The notes: generated by a model not told the origin, from the letters alone. A stretch of DNA of 64,000 nucleotides from CAVWDI01 sp963753725 (GCA_963753725.1 CAVWDI010000003.1:1-64000); one strand, 5' to 3'; shown: positions 31,188 to 40,521, numbered from the stretch's first letter. A program made the numbers and translations.

Positions 31188-32168
31188 TTATCGCATAGTG
31201 AGGGCCATAACCGCTTTTTGGGCATGCAAACGGTTTTCGGCTTCGTCAAATACGACGGAGTTTGGGCCATCCATCACACCATCCGTGACTTCAATATTGC
31301 GGTCGGCGGGTAATGGGTGCATATAGATTGCATCGCTTTTTGCGAGCGCTATCTTTCTTTCGTCAGTGATCCAGTCTTTGTATTGATCCTGGATTTTTTT
31401 ACCTTCATCTGCATCTTGTGTGGTGAGCAAAGGTCCCCAGGACTTGGCGTAGACAATATCCGCATCTCTAAATGCTTCTTCCATATTGTCGGTAACTTCG
31501 AAGCCCGCGTTATACTTGCGAGCTTGTTCACGCGCCTGGTCCATTATTTCAGGCATGAGTTTAAATTCAGGAGGATGCGCCAAAACGACATCCAGCCCAA
31601 ACCTGGGCATTTGCAGGATCAGAGATTGGGGGACTGAGATGGGCTTCAAATACGAAGAGGCATAAGCCCAGGATACGACCATTTTTTTGCGTCGTAAATC
31701 ACGCCCTTTTTTCTCGATGATGGTCATCAAATCCGCCAAAATCTGGAAAGGATGATAAAACTCACACTGCATATTGAGCACCGGCACACGCGAGGCGCTT
31801 GCGACAAGGTTTAGATAACGGTTGCCGATTCCCCAGTCCACATGGCGTATTGCGATTCCGTCGAAATAACGACCGAATATTTCCCCCATTTCTGTTTCGG
31901 TGTCTCCATGGGAGATTTGGGTGGTCCGGCTTTCGATAAAAGCCGCATGCCCTCCGAGCTGTGCCATGCCGGCTTCAAACGATCCACGCGTGCGTGTGCT
32001 GGAGAAAAAGAACAGCATTGCTAAGACTTTGTCCCGCAAATATGCGTGCGATTCTCCCAGGGCTCGCTTTTGTTTAAGGTCAAACGCAACATCCAGCACG
32101 GTTTCTACTTCTTCCTTACTGAAATCCAGATCGCCTATCAGGTCTCTATTTCGTAAATCGGTTTGCAT
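31188..32168 (-). CDS. YgeW-type (knotted) carbamoyltransferase
   Basis: A 326-residue protein of the aspartate/ornithine carbamoyltransferase superfamily. Carbamoyl-phosphate loop FFFSSTRTR, HPFQ motif and HPLPAD are present. The stretches SHGDTETEMGEIFGRYFDGIAIRH and VSWAYASSYLKPISVPQS resemble YgeW and the knotted transcarbamylases rather than ornithine or putrescine enzymes. I chose 32168 (MQTDLRNRDL) because GGAG lies eight nt upstream. It is encoded between an aspartate-type carbamoyltransferase and carbamate kinase. The probable catabolic direction is phosphorolysis of a carbamoylated amino acid to carbamoyl phosphate. The substrate is unknown. Confidence 0.82.
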   Translation of the reverse strand: MQTDLRNRDLIGDLDFSKEEVETVLDVAFDLKQKRALGESHAYLRDKVLAMLFFFSSTRTRGSFEAGMAQLGGHAAFIESRTTQISHGDTETEMGEIFGRYFDGIAIRHVDWGIGNRYLNLVASASRVPVLNMQCEFYHPFQILADLMTIIEKKGRDLRRKKMVVSWAYASSYLKPISVPQSLILQMPRFGLDVVLAHPPEFKLMPEIMDQAREQARKYNAGFEVTDNMEEAFRDADIVYAKSWGPLLTTQDADEGKKIQDQYKDWITDERKIALAKSDAIYMHPLPADRNIEVTDGVMDGPNSVVFDEAENRLHAQKAVMALTMR

Positions 32169-32294
32169 GTAATCGTCTCCAGTAATTTTTCCAAAGTCCG
32201 TCAGCAAAAGGGTGTTCGTCTAATGTATCCTTTTATTAAGGTGAATTGAGGAAATCCTGCTCACCTGAATCGATGAATTGGCCTTTGGCTAATC

Positions 32295-33248
32295 TTACTC
32301 CATTGCTCCCAGTACTAAAGCCAGGAGCGCCATGCGCATTACAACACCGTTGAAAGCTTCCTGCCAGTAGCGTGACCAGTGGGTGATATCCACATCGGGC
32401 GGTATTTCGTCCATACGCGGCAGCGAATGCAGCAGAATGGCATCCGATTTCGCTTTGGTTTCCAGCAGTTCGCGGGTGATTTTGTAGTTCGGGGGAGTCA
32501 AGCCCACATCATCGGAGCGTTCATCACGCGATTTAGTATAGTCTGGCTGCACCACGGGTTCCACAAGGATCACATCCGCATCCGCGATGGCCTGTTCAAC
32601 ATGTTCAACTTCTTTGAAATTAAGGCTGTATCCTTCCAATTCTGTTTTGAATTCATCCGTCAATGATAATTCGGGCGGCGAAACAAAAGTAATCGGGCAG
32701 TCGAACTGGGTGAGACCATAGGCTAACGAGTGCATCGTTCGCATGCGCATGTCGCCTACTGCTAACCAATTTAATCCATCGATGCGACCTTTTTCCTGTA
32801 AGACTGTATAAAGGTCAGTTAGGATCTGGGTAGGGTGTTCGCCCCAGCCATCACCGCCATTTATGATGGGTATGGAGGCCCAATCGGCTGCTTCCTGCGG
32901 GGCTCCCTGCTGGAAATGGCGCATAACAATAACATCTCCATAATATTCGAGCATCTTTACGGTATCTTTAATCGATTCCTGATAGAAATCACCAGCGCGT
33001 GTCATTTTGGCGTCCGAAAAACCGGTCACATGCCCACCCAGGCGGTGCATGGCAGCTTCGTGAGCCAATCGTGTGCGTGTGCTAGGTTGGTAAAAAGCGG
33101 TAACCAGGGTTTTTTTAGCGAGTAAATCCGTGTTTTGGCGTCGGTTAGCGATTGGTTCCAGTTCTTTGGCTACATCGAAAACCTGGAAAAATTCATTCCT
33201 CTCAAAATCTTTCAGGGACAGTATGTCCCGACCTGTAAAACTTCTCAT
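32295..33248 (-). CDS. Aspartate-carbamoyltransferase-like enzyme
   Basis: A 317-residue enzyme. The carbamoyl-phosphate motif is QPSTRTR, the second-subunit loop is ESIKDTVKMLEYYGDVIVMRH, HPTQ follows, and the substrate loop LLHSLPRMDEIPPDVD is of the aspartate type (PyrB-like). It lies 63 nt after the GntR gene and 127 nt upstream of the YgeW-type enzyme. A biosynthetic PyrB is possible. Its position, directly under the regulator of a catabolic locus and without other pyr genes, makes a ureidosuccinate or ureido-acid catabolic role an alternative. No regulatory PyrI gene is adjacent. Confidence 0.82.
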   Translation of the reverse strand: MRSFTGRDILSLKDFERNEFFQVFDVAKELEPIANRRQNTDLLAKKTLVTAFYQPSTRTRLAHEAAMHRLGGHVTGFSDAKMTRAGDFYQESIKDTVKMLEYYGDVIVMRHFQQGAPQEAADWASIPIINGGDGWGEHPTQILTDLYTVLQEKGRIDGLNWLAVGDMRMRTMHSLAYGLTQFDCPITFVSPPELSLTDEFKTELEGYSLNFKEVEHVEQAIADADVILVEPVVQPDYTKSRDERSDDVGLTPPNYKITRELLETKAKSDAILLHSLPRMDEIPPDVDITHWSRYWQEAFNGVVMRMALLALVLGAME

Positions 33249-33311
33249 TCCATATTCTCCTTTTCGTAAAATGTTTGCTAAAGATATTTGTTTATTTGCG
33301 GCTGAATCAAA

Positions 33312-34037
33312 TCAAGTCTGCTGACCGATTCGGCGAACTACATGAAAATTAAAGTATCCGGGTAGAAAATAACTGTGGGATATGTTAACCACACGTCCAT
33401 CTGGCGTGTATAAATCAGCGCTGAGGTACAGGAGCGCATCCCCTCTCTGAATTCCCAGCGCACGCGCAACCATCGCTGTAGAAGTGACAGCGTTAATATC
33501 GGTCCGAGCTACCATTAATTTTGGCGTACCTTTTGCCAGCAGCAGATCGAGGATTGAACCCGTAAATCTTTTGTCTACTTCCTCTGGTTTAAGAACGTCC
33601 AGGGGTAAGACATCTGTCAGGAAAGCAGCCGGCCGGTCTCCAGCGATAATCACCCGCGAAACGTCCAGTACGTAATCGTTTGGATGGATTTCCAGGGTAT
33701 TGTATTCGCTTTCTTTGGGCAGCCGGACATCCGTGCGCCATTTTCCGAGTTTGACTTTGAGCCCAATCCGGTCGGCGAGGGTCTGGATGCTCTCCAGCAC
33801 TTCTAGACCGCTTTCGATCACCTGGGAAGGGCGCGTAACGAATGTGCCGGAACCTTGCCTGCGTCGAATCTTACCTTGAATTTCGAAAGTCCTCATTGCT
33901 TCACGCAGGGTAGCACGCGAGACACCCAATTGTTGGGCGAGTTGTGGTTCTGAGAGCAGTTTATCACCGGGTTCTTTGGAATCGATGATGCTTTCCAAAT
34001 CCTGGTGAAGTTTTTTTGATACAGATAAATATGTCAT
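33312..34037 (-). CDS. GntR-family regulator, HutC/UTRA type
   Basis: A 241-residue transcription factor. The N-terminal winged helix is clear (GDKLLSEPQLAQQLGVSRATLREAMRTFEIQGKIRRRQGSGTFV). The C-terminal UTRA-like effector domain covers about 95-240 (VSRVIIAGDRPAAFLTDVLP, DINAVTSTAMVARALGI, ISHSYFLPGYFNFHVVRRIG). UTRA domains usually sense a small metabolite of the regulated pathway. It is encoded between adenine deaminase and the carbamoyltransferases, so it probably controls this locus. A likely operator is the pair of TTGTCTGACAA palindromes near 37.4 kb. Confidence 0.88.
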   Translation of the reverse strand: MTYLSVSKKLHQDLESIIDSKEPGDKLLSEPQLAQQLGVSRATLREAMRTFEIQGKIRRRQGSGTFVTRPSQVIESGLEVLESIQTLADRIGLKVKLGKWRTDVRLPKESEYNTLEIHPNDYVLDVSRVIIAGDRPAAFLTDVLPLDVLKPEEVDKRFTGSILDLLLAKGTPKLMVARTDINAVTSTAMVARALGIQRGDALLYLSADLYTPDGRVVNISHSYFLPGYFNFHVVRRIGQQT

Positions 34038-34099
34038 GGTTATTATTATGAATTAATATCGATATGATTTACGATATCAGCGCATGTATTATTTTATTT

Positions 34100-35890
34100 T
34101 CAGGACTCAATAACCGGTATAAAATCAAACTTCGTCACGTCCACCAGTCCCAGATCTGAAATGCGCAGTTCCGGGATCACTACCAGCGCCAGTAGGCTCA
34201 ACTGCATATTCGGGTTGTTCATCGTGCAGCCGCATGAACGGAAACCTTCCAGGACTGTACCTGCTTTACCCGCCACTACCTCGGCGCGTTCGTTGGACAT
34301 CAATCCGGCGATCGGAAGTTCGACCTGTCCAATTATTTCTCCATCTCGTACGACGACCTGGCCGCCTCCAACTCTGGCCAGCTCATTGGCGGCAATCGCC
34401 ATGTCTTTTTCGTCTGTTCCTACGACGATCATATGATGGCTGTCATGGGCGACGGTTGAGCCAACCGCGCATGGGAGGTTGAAGCCAAAACCGGATACCA
34501 ATCCAACCGTAACTCCTCCGCTTCCTTTATGTCTTTCAACCAGTGCAATTTTATTGATATCAGCGGCAATATCCGTTTTTAGCTCGCCTTTTTGAACGGG
34601 AATCTCAATTTTTAAGTGACGAGTTGGAGCCTGGTTTTCTACAACTCCGATGACATTTGCCTGCACAGATAGCTGGTCAGGAGCGGGAAGGCGAAAGTCT
34701 GCCGCATGTAATACATGTCCCAGGTGAACAGATTGTGTCGCCCATTCTGGATATTCGTAAGCTGGAAGATCGAAAATGGGTTTCCCATCTTCAACCAGGA
34801 CCATCCCTTTGGCGATAACCATATCCGTCGCCAGCTGTTCCAGGTCGGTCACCAACAGCACATCAGCGAAGCGACCTGGCGCGATCATGCCGACATCACG
34901 CTGAACACCAAAATGCTGCGCTGTGTTTATGGTCGCCATTTGGATGGCTGTCATCGGTGGAACGCCATGTTTAATGGCTTGTAAGATCGCCCGGTTCACA
35001 TGTCCGTCATTGACCAGGGTTTCTGAGTGTGAATCATCCGTGCATAAAATAAAATTGCGTGGGTCAAGTCCGTCTTCCGTGATGGCTTTGACACCTTCTT
35101 CAACATCATGCCAGGCTGATCCGTAGCGCAGCATCGCTTTCATGCCCTGTCTGACCCGTTCTACTGCATCGACTTTACGAGTACCTTCGTGGTCATCTTC
35201 AGGACCGCCGGCAACATAACCGTGGAAAGGCAAACCGAGGTCGGGGGAAGCATAGTGCCCACCGATAACTTTTCCGGCCTCCAGCGTGTGAGCCATTTCA
35301 GCATGCATCTTCTCATCGCTGTTAAATACGCCGGGGAAATTCATCATTTCCCCTAATCCGATGATGCCGTCCCAATCCATTGCCAGGGCGACTTCTTCCG
35401 GTCCAATACTGGCGCCGGGTGTCTCCAGACCAGGAGCAGAGGGTACGCAGGAAGGCATCTGAACCCATACATGGATGGGCTGTTGGGCGGCCTCTTCGAC
35501 CATCAACTTGACCCCTTTGAGGCCGAAGACATTGGCGATTTCATGCGGGTCAACAAACATGCCGGTTGTTCCGTGCGGAATGACCGCCCGAACGAATTCT
35601 GTAACGGTCAGCATTCCTGATTCAATATGCATATGCCCATCAAGCAGACCGGGAACCAGGTAGCGATCACCGGCATCGATCACTCGCGTATTCTCACCGA
35701 TGGTGTGTGAAGCATCAACCCCTACAAATGCAATTCGCTCATTAGATATGGCGATATCTGTATTTGGCAGAATTTCACCGGATTGTACATTTACCCAGCG
35801 ACCATTGCGAATAACCATATCGGCCGGTTTTCGCCCCATGGCCACGTCGACCAGATTACGAGTAAGGTTCACTTTTTCAGCCAGGTCCAT
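34100..35890 (-). CDS. ade: Adenine deaminase
   Basis: A 596-residue enzyme converting adenine to hypoxanthine and ammonia, the usual length of the Ade family. The early metal motif is DGHMHIESGMLTVTEFVRAVIPHGTT. GHYASPDLGLP, TDDSHSETLVNDGHVNRA and the C-terminal RSCGCTMNNPNMQLSLLALVVIPELRISDLG also fit the family. It lies downstream of the 8-oxoguanine-deaminase-like gene and upstream of the GntR gene, both on the same strand, so it belongs to the purine part of the locus. Confidence 0.93.
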   Translation of the reverse strand: MDLAEKVNLTRNLVDVAMGRKPADMVIRNGRWVNVQSGEILPNTDIAISNERIAFVGVDASHTIGENTRVIDAGDRYLVPGLLDGHMHIESGMLTVTEFVRAVIPHGTTGMFVDPHEIANVFGLKGVKLMVEEAAQQPIHVWVQMPSCVPSAPGLETPGASIGPEEVALAMDWDGIIGLGEMMNFPGVFNSDEKMHAEMAHTLEAGKVIGGHYASPDLGLPFHGYVAGGPEDDHEGTRKVDAVERVRQGMKAMLRYGSAWHDVEEGVKAITEDGLDPRNFILCTDDSHSETLVNDGHVNRAILQAIKHGVPPMTAIQMATINTAQHFGVQRDVGMIAPGRFADVLLVTDLEQLATDMVIAKGMVLVEDGKPIFDLPAYEYPEWATQSVHLGHVLHAADFRLPAPDQLSVQANVIGVVENQAPTRHLKIEIPVQKGELKTDIAADINKIALVERHKGSGGVTVGLVSGFGFNLPCAVGSTVAHDSHHMIVVGTDEKDMAIAANELARVGGGQVVVRDGEIIGQVELPIAGLMSNERAEVVAGKAGTVLEGFRSCGCTMNNPNMQLSLLALVVIPELRISDLGLVDVTKFDFIPVIES

Positions 35891-35942
35891 ATCTCCTCCA
35901 TGCAGGTGTATTATGTGTTGAAGATGTGCATTTTAAATGGAA

Positions 35943-37329
35943 CTAAATTTCAAGAAGCCGCTGGGCGGCACCATTATGCTGAGCGATCAAATTTGGTAGA
36001 TCAACCGTATTTATACGTCCCTCCTCAACAATCATTTTTCCTGCGACCACGGTGTTATCTACATTGACGGGTGCGCAGAATACCCAGAGCTGCCAGCGGA
36101 TCATGCAGTGCTCCGGCGAATTCCAGGCGATTAAGATCCACGGAAAAGAAATCAGCGCAGTACCCCGGGGATAGTGACCCGATATCTGACCTTCCAAGCA
36201 CTTCTGCGCCTCCGCGGGTGGAAATTTCCAAAGCGGTGCGAGCGGTCATCAAAGGCGGCGCTTCCTGACCGGATAACGATGCCCCTTTGAGCCCAGATTC
36301 TAAACGTGATAGCAGCATAGCCAGGCGCGCTTCTGCTAGCAAATGTGAACCATCATTGCTGGCAGACCCGTCTACACCTACGCTAACTTTTACACCGGAT
36401 CGCAGCATTTCGAGTATTGGGGCGATTCCGGATGCCAGGCGCATATTCGAACTGGGACAATGCGCGACACCGCAGCCACCTTCTTTAAACAATTGAATTT
36501 CGCTGTCGTCCACATAAACTGAATGCGCAAACCAGACATCTTCGCCCACCCAATTCAGGATTTCCATATAGGCTGCTGGCCGGTATCCAAATTTTTCGAC
36601 ACAAAATACTTCCTCATCCTTCGTTTCCGCCAGGTGGGTATGGATCTGTACGCCGAATTCCCTTGCTAGCGCTGCGCTCTGGCGCATTAACTCAGGGCTC
36701 ACACTGAAGGGTGAGCAGGGGGCTAATACGATTTGGGTCATCGAACCGGGATTTGGATCATGGTACGTTTCAATCAGGCGTTGTGAATCCTTCAGTATGC
36801 TCTCTTCATCTTCAACCACGCTATCCGGCGGTAAACCGCCTTTACTCTCTCCAAGGCTCATGGAACCTCTCGAAGCATGCAATCGTAAGCCTACTTCTAG
36901 GGCGGATTGGATTTCGTCGTCTAACTTTGATCCGTTTGGGAATAAGTACAGGTGGTCTGAGGCCGTCGTGCATCCGGATAAGGCAAGTTCAGCCAGAGCT
37001 GTTTTTGTAGATATGCGGATATCCTCAGGACCCATACGCGCCCAGATAGGATAAAGGGTTTTTAACCGATTAAACAAATTGGCGTCCTGAGCGGCTGGCA
37101 CTGCCCGGGTTAAAGTTTGGTAGAAATGGTGGTGGGTGTTGATCAAACCCGGCATTAGGATGTGTCCGGATAGGTCGAGGACTTCGTCAGCGGATTTCGG
37201 CAGCTGCGAAGTGCTCCCCACCTGCTCAATAAAACCATTTGAAATAAAAAGACCACCGTCCGGTATCTCCCGGCGATGGTCGTCCATTGTAACCAATAAG
37301 GTCGCATTGCGAACCAGCAAAGTGGTCAT
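35943..37329 (-). CDS. 8-oxoguanine-deaminase / SsnA-like amidohydrolase (one frameshift)
   Basis: About 461 residues after correction. The amidohydrolase metal site is INTHHHFYQTLTRAVP. HTHLAETKDE, VWFAHSVYVDDSE and SVGVDGSASNDGSHLL correspond to the later metal and catalytic residues. The pattern NTHHHFYQTLTRA is typical of the 8-oxoguanine deaminase and hydroxydechloroatrazine ethylaminohydrolase group. The frame break near 36,084 is one extra G; without it the chain continues as VFCAPVNVDNTVVAGKMIVEEGR to the normal end. It is the first gene of the minus-strand nucleobase locus, downstream of the paired operators. It could yield urate from 8-oxoguanine. Confidence 0.85.
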
Positions 37330-37380
37330 AGGCGTTTATCCAAAGATAGTACTATTATTATCTGGTCAGTTGCATTAAAA

Positions 37381-37435
37381 TTGTCTGACAATTACAGTGT
37401 ATCAAAAATATTAAGAGAAGTCAATTGTCTGACAA
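37381..37435. promoter_or_regulatory. Twin GntR-type palindromic operators
   Basis: A perfect 11-bp palindrome TTGTCTGACAA occurs at 37381-37391 and again at 37425-37435. The start-to-start distance is 44 bp, about four helical turns, so both would be on the same DNA face. It fits the general GntR-family pattern TNGTNNNACNA. They lie between the divergent amidohydrolase (-) and AraC/MGMT (+) genes and upstream of the whole minus-strand locus. The GntR/UTRA protein at 33,312 is the natural candidate binder. The assignment is inferred. Confidence 0.65.
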
Positions 37436-37568
37436 ATTATTAATCTTTCAAAGAGCAAGAATCGGGTGGCGAATTTTTTATTCATGCTTAGAATGGGATG
37501 AAATTAGAGTAGGAATGTTTAGAAAAAGGATTTCAAACCATGATAAATGAATATATCGATTTGTGCAG

Positions 37569-38405
37569 ATGAGTACAGATTACCGGATTGTTGAGCAGGC
37601 GCTGTCCTACCTGGAAGAGAATCACCCCAGGCAGCCGTCGTTGGAAGAGGTGGCAGACAGTGTTGGGTACAGTCCCTACCATTTCCAACGTCTATTTACA
37701 CGTTGGGTTGGGATCAGCCCCAAGCGGTTTACCCAGTATTTGACGAAAGAACATGCGAAATACCTCCTGGAAGATTCGGGACGTTTGTTGGATGTGGCTT
37801 ATTCTACCGGTTTATCCGGTCCGGGTCGTCTGCACGATCTGTTTGTGACATGTGAAGCGGTGACGCCTGGAGAATATAAAAGTAAAGGTCAGGGTTTGGT
37901 GATTGAATACGGCTTTTACCCCACGCCATTTGGTGAATGTATGATCGCAGCCACCCCACGCGGCATTTGTAGTTTGATGTTCCTCGAACGTAACAGACGG
38001 GAAGATATACTCCTGGAGCTGAGAAGAAACTGGAAGAATGCATCGATATATGAGAATCAAGGAGCGGCACAGGAAGAGATCCAAAATTTGTTCCTGGTTA
38101 GCGGTAAACAATCACCAAAACCACTGCATGTTCTTTTGCACGGGACAAACTTCCAGATAAAAGTATGGGAAGCGTTACTTAAAATACCTCCGGGAAGGGT
38201 GGTTTCTTACCAGGATGTCGCCCAAGTGATTGGGGAACCTGGAGCCTACCGGGCGGTTGGAAGCGCGCTGGCACATAATCCAGTCCCGGTATTTATCCCC
38301 TGCCACCGCGTCATTCGAAAGATGGGTGAATTTGGAAGGTACCGTTACGGACGAACGCGTAAACAAGCTATGCTGGGTTGGGAAATGGCGAGATTTGCTG
38401 CATGA
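37569..38405 (+). CDS. AraC-type regulator fused to O6-methylguanine-DNA methyltransferase (Ada-like)
   Basis: About 278 residues. An AraC helix-turn-helix pair fills the first 100 (LEENHPRQPSLEEVADSVGYSPYHFQRLFTRWVGISPKRF). The MGMT domain follows, with the active-site PCHRV in VPVFIPCHRVIRKMGEFG and the upstream GTNFQIKVWEALLKIPPGRVVSYQDVA. It lacks the zinc-binding phosphotriester-repair domain of E. coli Ada. Predicted role: repair of O6-alkylguanine, with possible auto-regulation. I chose 37569 (MSTDYRIVEQ) rather than 37563. It is translationally coupled (ATGA) to the EamA gene. Confidence 0.9.
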   Translation: MSTDYRIVEQALSYLEENHPRQPSLEEVADSVGYSPYHFQRLFTRWVGISPKRFTQYLTKEHAKYLLEDSGRLLDVAYSTGLSGPGRLHDLFVTCEAVTPGEYKSKGQGLVIEYGFYPTPFGECMIAATPRGICSLMFLERNRREDILLELRRNWKNASIYENQGAAQEEIQNLFLVSGKQSPKPLHVLLHGTNFQIKVWEALLKIPPGRVVSYQDVAQVIGEPGAYRAVGSALAHNPVPVFIPCHRVIRKMGEFGRYRYGRTRKQAMLGWEMARFAA

Positions 38406-39337
38406 AAACCAGGATTTGGGCCGGCCTGGTCACGGTCTATATCGTTTGGGGGATAACCTACCTGGGTATTCGATTCGCGATAGAGACCATGCCGCCCTTT
38501 TTTATGACCGGTACCAAATTCTTAATTGCAGGAGCACTATTTTATGGTTTCAGCCGCATCAAAGGCGCTCCCCCGCCGACTGGAAAAGAATGGCGAGAGG
38601 CAGCGGTTGTCGGGATACTGCTCCTTGCAGTAGGGAACGGCGGCCTCACCTGGGCTGAACATCGAGTGGCGTCCGGGGTAGCATCTCTGGTTATCGCCAC
38701 GGTCCCCTTGTGGATGTTGATTATTGACATGATTTTTTCGAGATCTAGAAAATTGAATGCATTTCATATTATTGGTGTCCTGATTGGATTTTCCGGTATA
38801 TTAATTTTGATCGGACCAGCGCTTACGGACCTGAATTCAGGTTATCTTGATCCAGCGGGAGTGGTTGTGCTGCTGCTGGCAGCAATTTCGATGGCATCTG
38901 GGTCGATATATAACAGGGGAGCTTCCCTACCATCTTCGCTGCAGCAGGGAATTGGTATGGAATTGATCGTTGGCGCTGGGATAATGCTGATAGCAGGACT
39001 ATTAATGGGAGAGTTGGTAAATTTTGATATTGGAGTTGTGAGCGCTCGATCTTGGGTTTCCTATTTCTATCTGTTGATATTCGGGTCGATTATCGGTTTT
39101 GGCGTTTATATCTGGCTTCTTCGAGTAGCGCCAACCCCGCTCGTATCAACGACCTCGTTTGTGAACCCGCTGGTCGCGCTTTTTATGGGGACATTGATCG
39201 GGCGTGAACCCCTGACGCCGCGCATTTTTCTTTCCAGCATGATTATCATTGGCTCCGTAGTTTTGATCAATATCGGTCAATCTATTTCATCAAAATCGGG
39301 GGTGAAGGTCGCCTACTCACCCACATCGGAAGATTAG
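38402..39337 (+). CDS. EamA/DMT-family transporter
   Basis: A 311-residue permease with about ten helices in two EamA repeats (VYIVWGITYLGIRFAIETMPPFFMTGTKF and the second half around LLLAAISMASGSIYNRGASL). The conserved late motif VAPTPLVSTTSFVNPLVALFMGTLIGREPLT is typical of the drug/metabolite transporter superfamily. The start at 38402 overlaps the upstream stop codon. Substrate unknown; metabolite or drug export is the usual role. Confidence 0.9.
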   Translation: MKTRIWAGLVTVYIVWGITYLGIRFAIETMPPFFMTGTKFLIAGALFYGFSRIKGAPPPTGKEWREAAVVGILLLAVGNGGLTWAEHRVASGVASLVIATVPLWMLIIDMIFSRSRKLNAFHIIGVLIGFSGILILIGPALTDLNSGYLDPAGVVVLLLAAISMASGSIYNRGASLPSSLQQGIGMELIVGAGIMLIAGLLMGELVNFDIGVVSARSWVSYFYLLIFGSIIGFGVYIWLLRVAPTPLVSTTSFVNPLVALFMGTLIGREPLTPRIFLSSMIIIGSVVLINIGQSISSKSGVKVAYSPTSED

Positions 39338-39409
39338 GTTTTTCAGCCCTAATGGCTTTGGTATTCCGGAGGGAGCGCCCTCTGTGAAATTTATTCCCCA
39401 AAATTATCA

Positions 39410-39535
39410 ATTCCCCCGGACAAGGATGTCCGGGCTACAATATCGATTAATCTCTGTAGCGCAGACATCCTTGTCTGCGAACGAAGTCCCCCAAAAATAA
39501 CAAATCCCCGGACAAGGATGTCCAGTCTACAGTGT
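39410..39535. repeat. Intergenic repeats of the motif CAAGGATGTCCGGGCTACA
   Basis: The intergenic stretch between EamA and the HD-GYP gene carries three related segments: CGGACAAGGATGTCCGGGCT, a diverged CAGACATCCTTGTCTGCGAA, and CGGACAAGGATGTCCAGTCT. Each can fold on itself (GGACAAGGATGTCC is a near-palindrome). They may act as bidirectional terminators or be a small interspersed repeat. Confidence 0.6.
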
Positions 39536-40519
39536 CAATACTTTTCCGAAATCACTTTTAATTTCACCGGACTCCCAAGATTTCAAAAAGGCTGCAACAG
39601 CATCGGGAGCGAATTGTTTTCCCTCACTGCGTAATATTTCCTCAACCGCCTCGCCCAGAGGAACCGCCGGGCTGTATGGCCGTTCGGTGATCATGGCATC
39701 CAGGCTGTCAGCGATGGCCACAATGCGCGCCCCTTCCGGTATCTTATCTCCCGATAATCCATCCGGATATCCATTTCCATCCCAACGCTCGTGGTGGTGC
39801 CGTACGATCGGTACCGCCTCCGCCAGGTAAGGGATATCGACGATCATCTCACTACCGATAACCGGATGCTGCAGGATCTCTTCTTTTTCTGCTTGATCCA
39901 AGGGCGTTGTTTTGAGTAATGTGCTCTCGCGAATGTGAATTTTACCGATATCGTGCAGGATCGCCCCGTAGCGCAGCGGTTCCATTTGAAATTCATGCCA
40001 ACCCAGCTTGCGCGCGATTGCCAGCGAATAGGCTGTGACGCGTTCGACGTGACCGCCGGTGTATTTATCACGCAGTTCGATCGCCTTTGCCAATGCGGTC
40101 AGGCTGGCCTGGTAGGCCTGTTTCAACTGCGCCACCTGGAGTTGGCGGGTGCGCGCCAACCGTGAACGCACCGCCGTCATCAATTCCTCGCGCGTGATGG
40201 GTTTGATCAGATAATCTTCCGCGCCCAGGTCTTTCCCGGCAATCACATCCACCGTTTCGGCACGTGCAGTCAGGAATATAAAGGGAATAGTGACCCAATC
40301 CTGTCGGGCGCGCACAGCATGGAAAAATTCGAACCCATCCATCTCGGGCATGGCGATATCAGCCAGGATCAGGTGCGGGATGGTCTGCTCGAGTTTTTCC
40401 AGTCCCTGTCGTCCGTGGGAAGCGCAGATGACCGTGAAACCCTCCAAGGTGAGCAAATCATCCAGACCCTCGCGCATCACGTCGTTATCTTCGACAATCA
40501 GAATAATGCCTTCGCTCAT
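39527..40519 (-). CDS. Response regulator with HD-GYP phosphodiesterase domain
   Basis: A 330-residue two-domain protein. The receiver domain (1-120) has phospho-acceptor Asp in LILADIAMPEMDG, preceded by the acidic IVEDND. A helical linker follows, then an HD-GYP domain: RYGAILHDIGKIHI, ILQHPVIGSEMI, VRHHHERWDGNGYPDGL and ARIVAIADSLDAM. All metal-binding His/Asp and the GYP signature are present, so c-di-GMP hydrolysis controlled by phosphorylation is expected. No sensor kinase is adjacent. Confidence 0.95.
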   Translation of the reverse strand: MSEGIILIVEDNDVMREGLDDLLTLEGFTVICASHGRQGLEKLEQTIPHLILADIAMPEMDGFEFFHAVRARQDWVTIPFIFLTARAETVDVIAGKDLGAEDYLIKPITREELMTAVRSRLARTRQLQVAQLKQAYQASLTALAKAIELRDKYTGGHVERVTAYSLAIARKLGWHEFQMEPLRYGAILHDIGKIHIRESTLLKTTPLDQAEKEEILQHPVIGSEMIVDIPYLAEAVPIVRHHHERWDGNGYPDGLSGDKIPEGARIVAIADSLDAMITERPYSPAVPLGEAVEEILRSEGKQFAPDAVAAFLKSWESGEIKSDFGKVLTL

Positions 40520-40521
40520 TT

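Noticed and set aside
14680..33248. Reductive pyrimidine pathway (Pyd) locus
   Set aside because: No dihydropyrimidine dehydrogenase or beta-ureidopropionase is present; carbamoyltransferases and carbamate kinase point to a different route.
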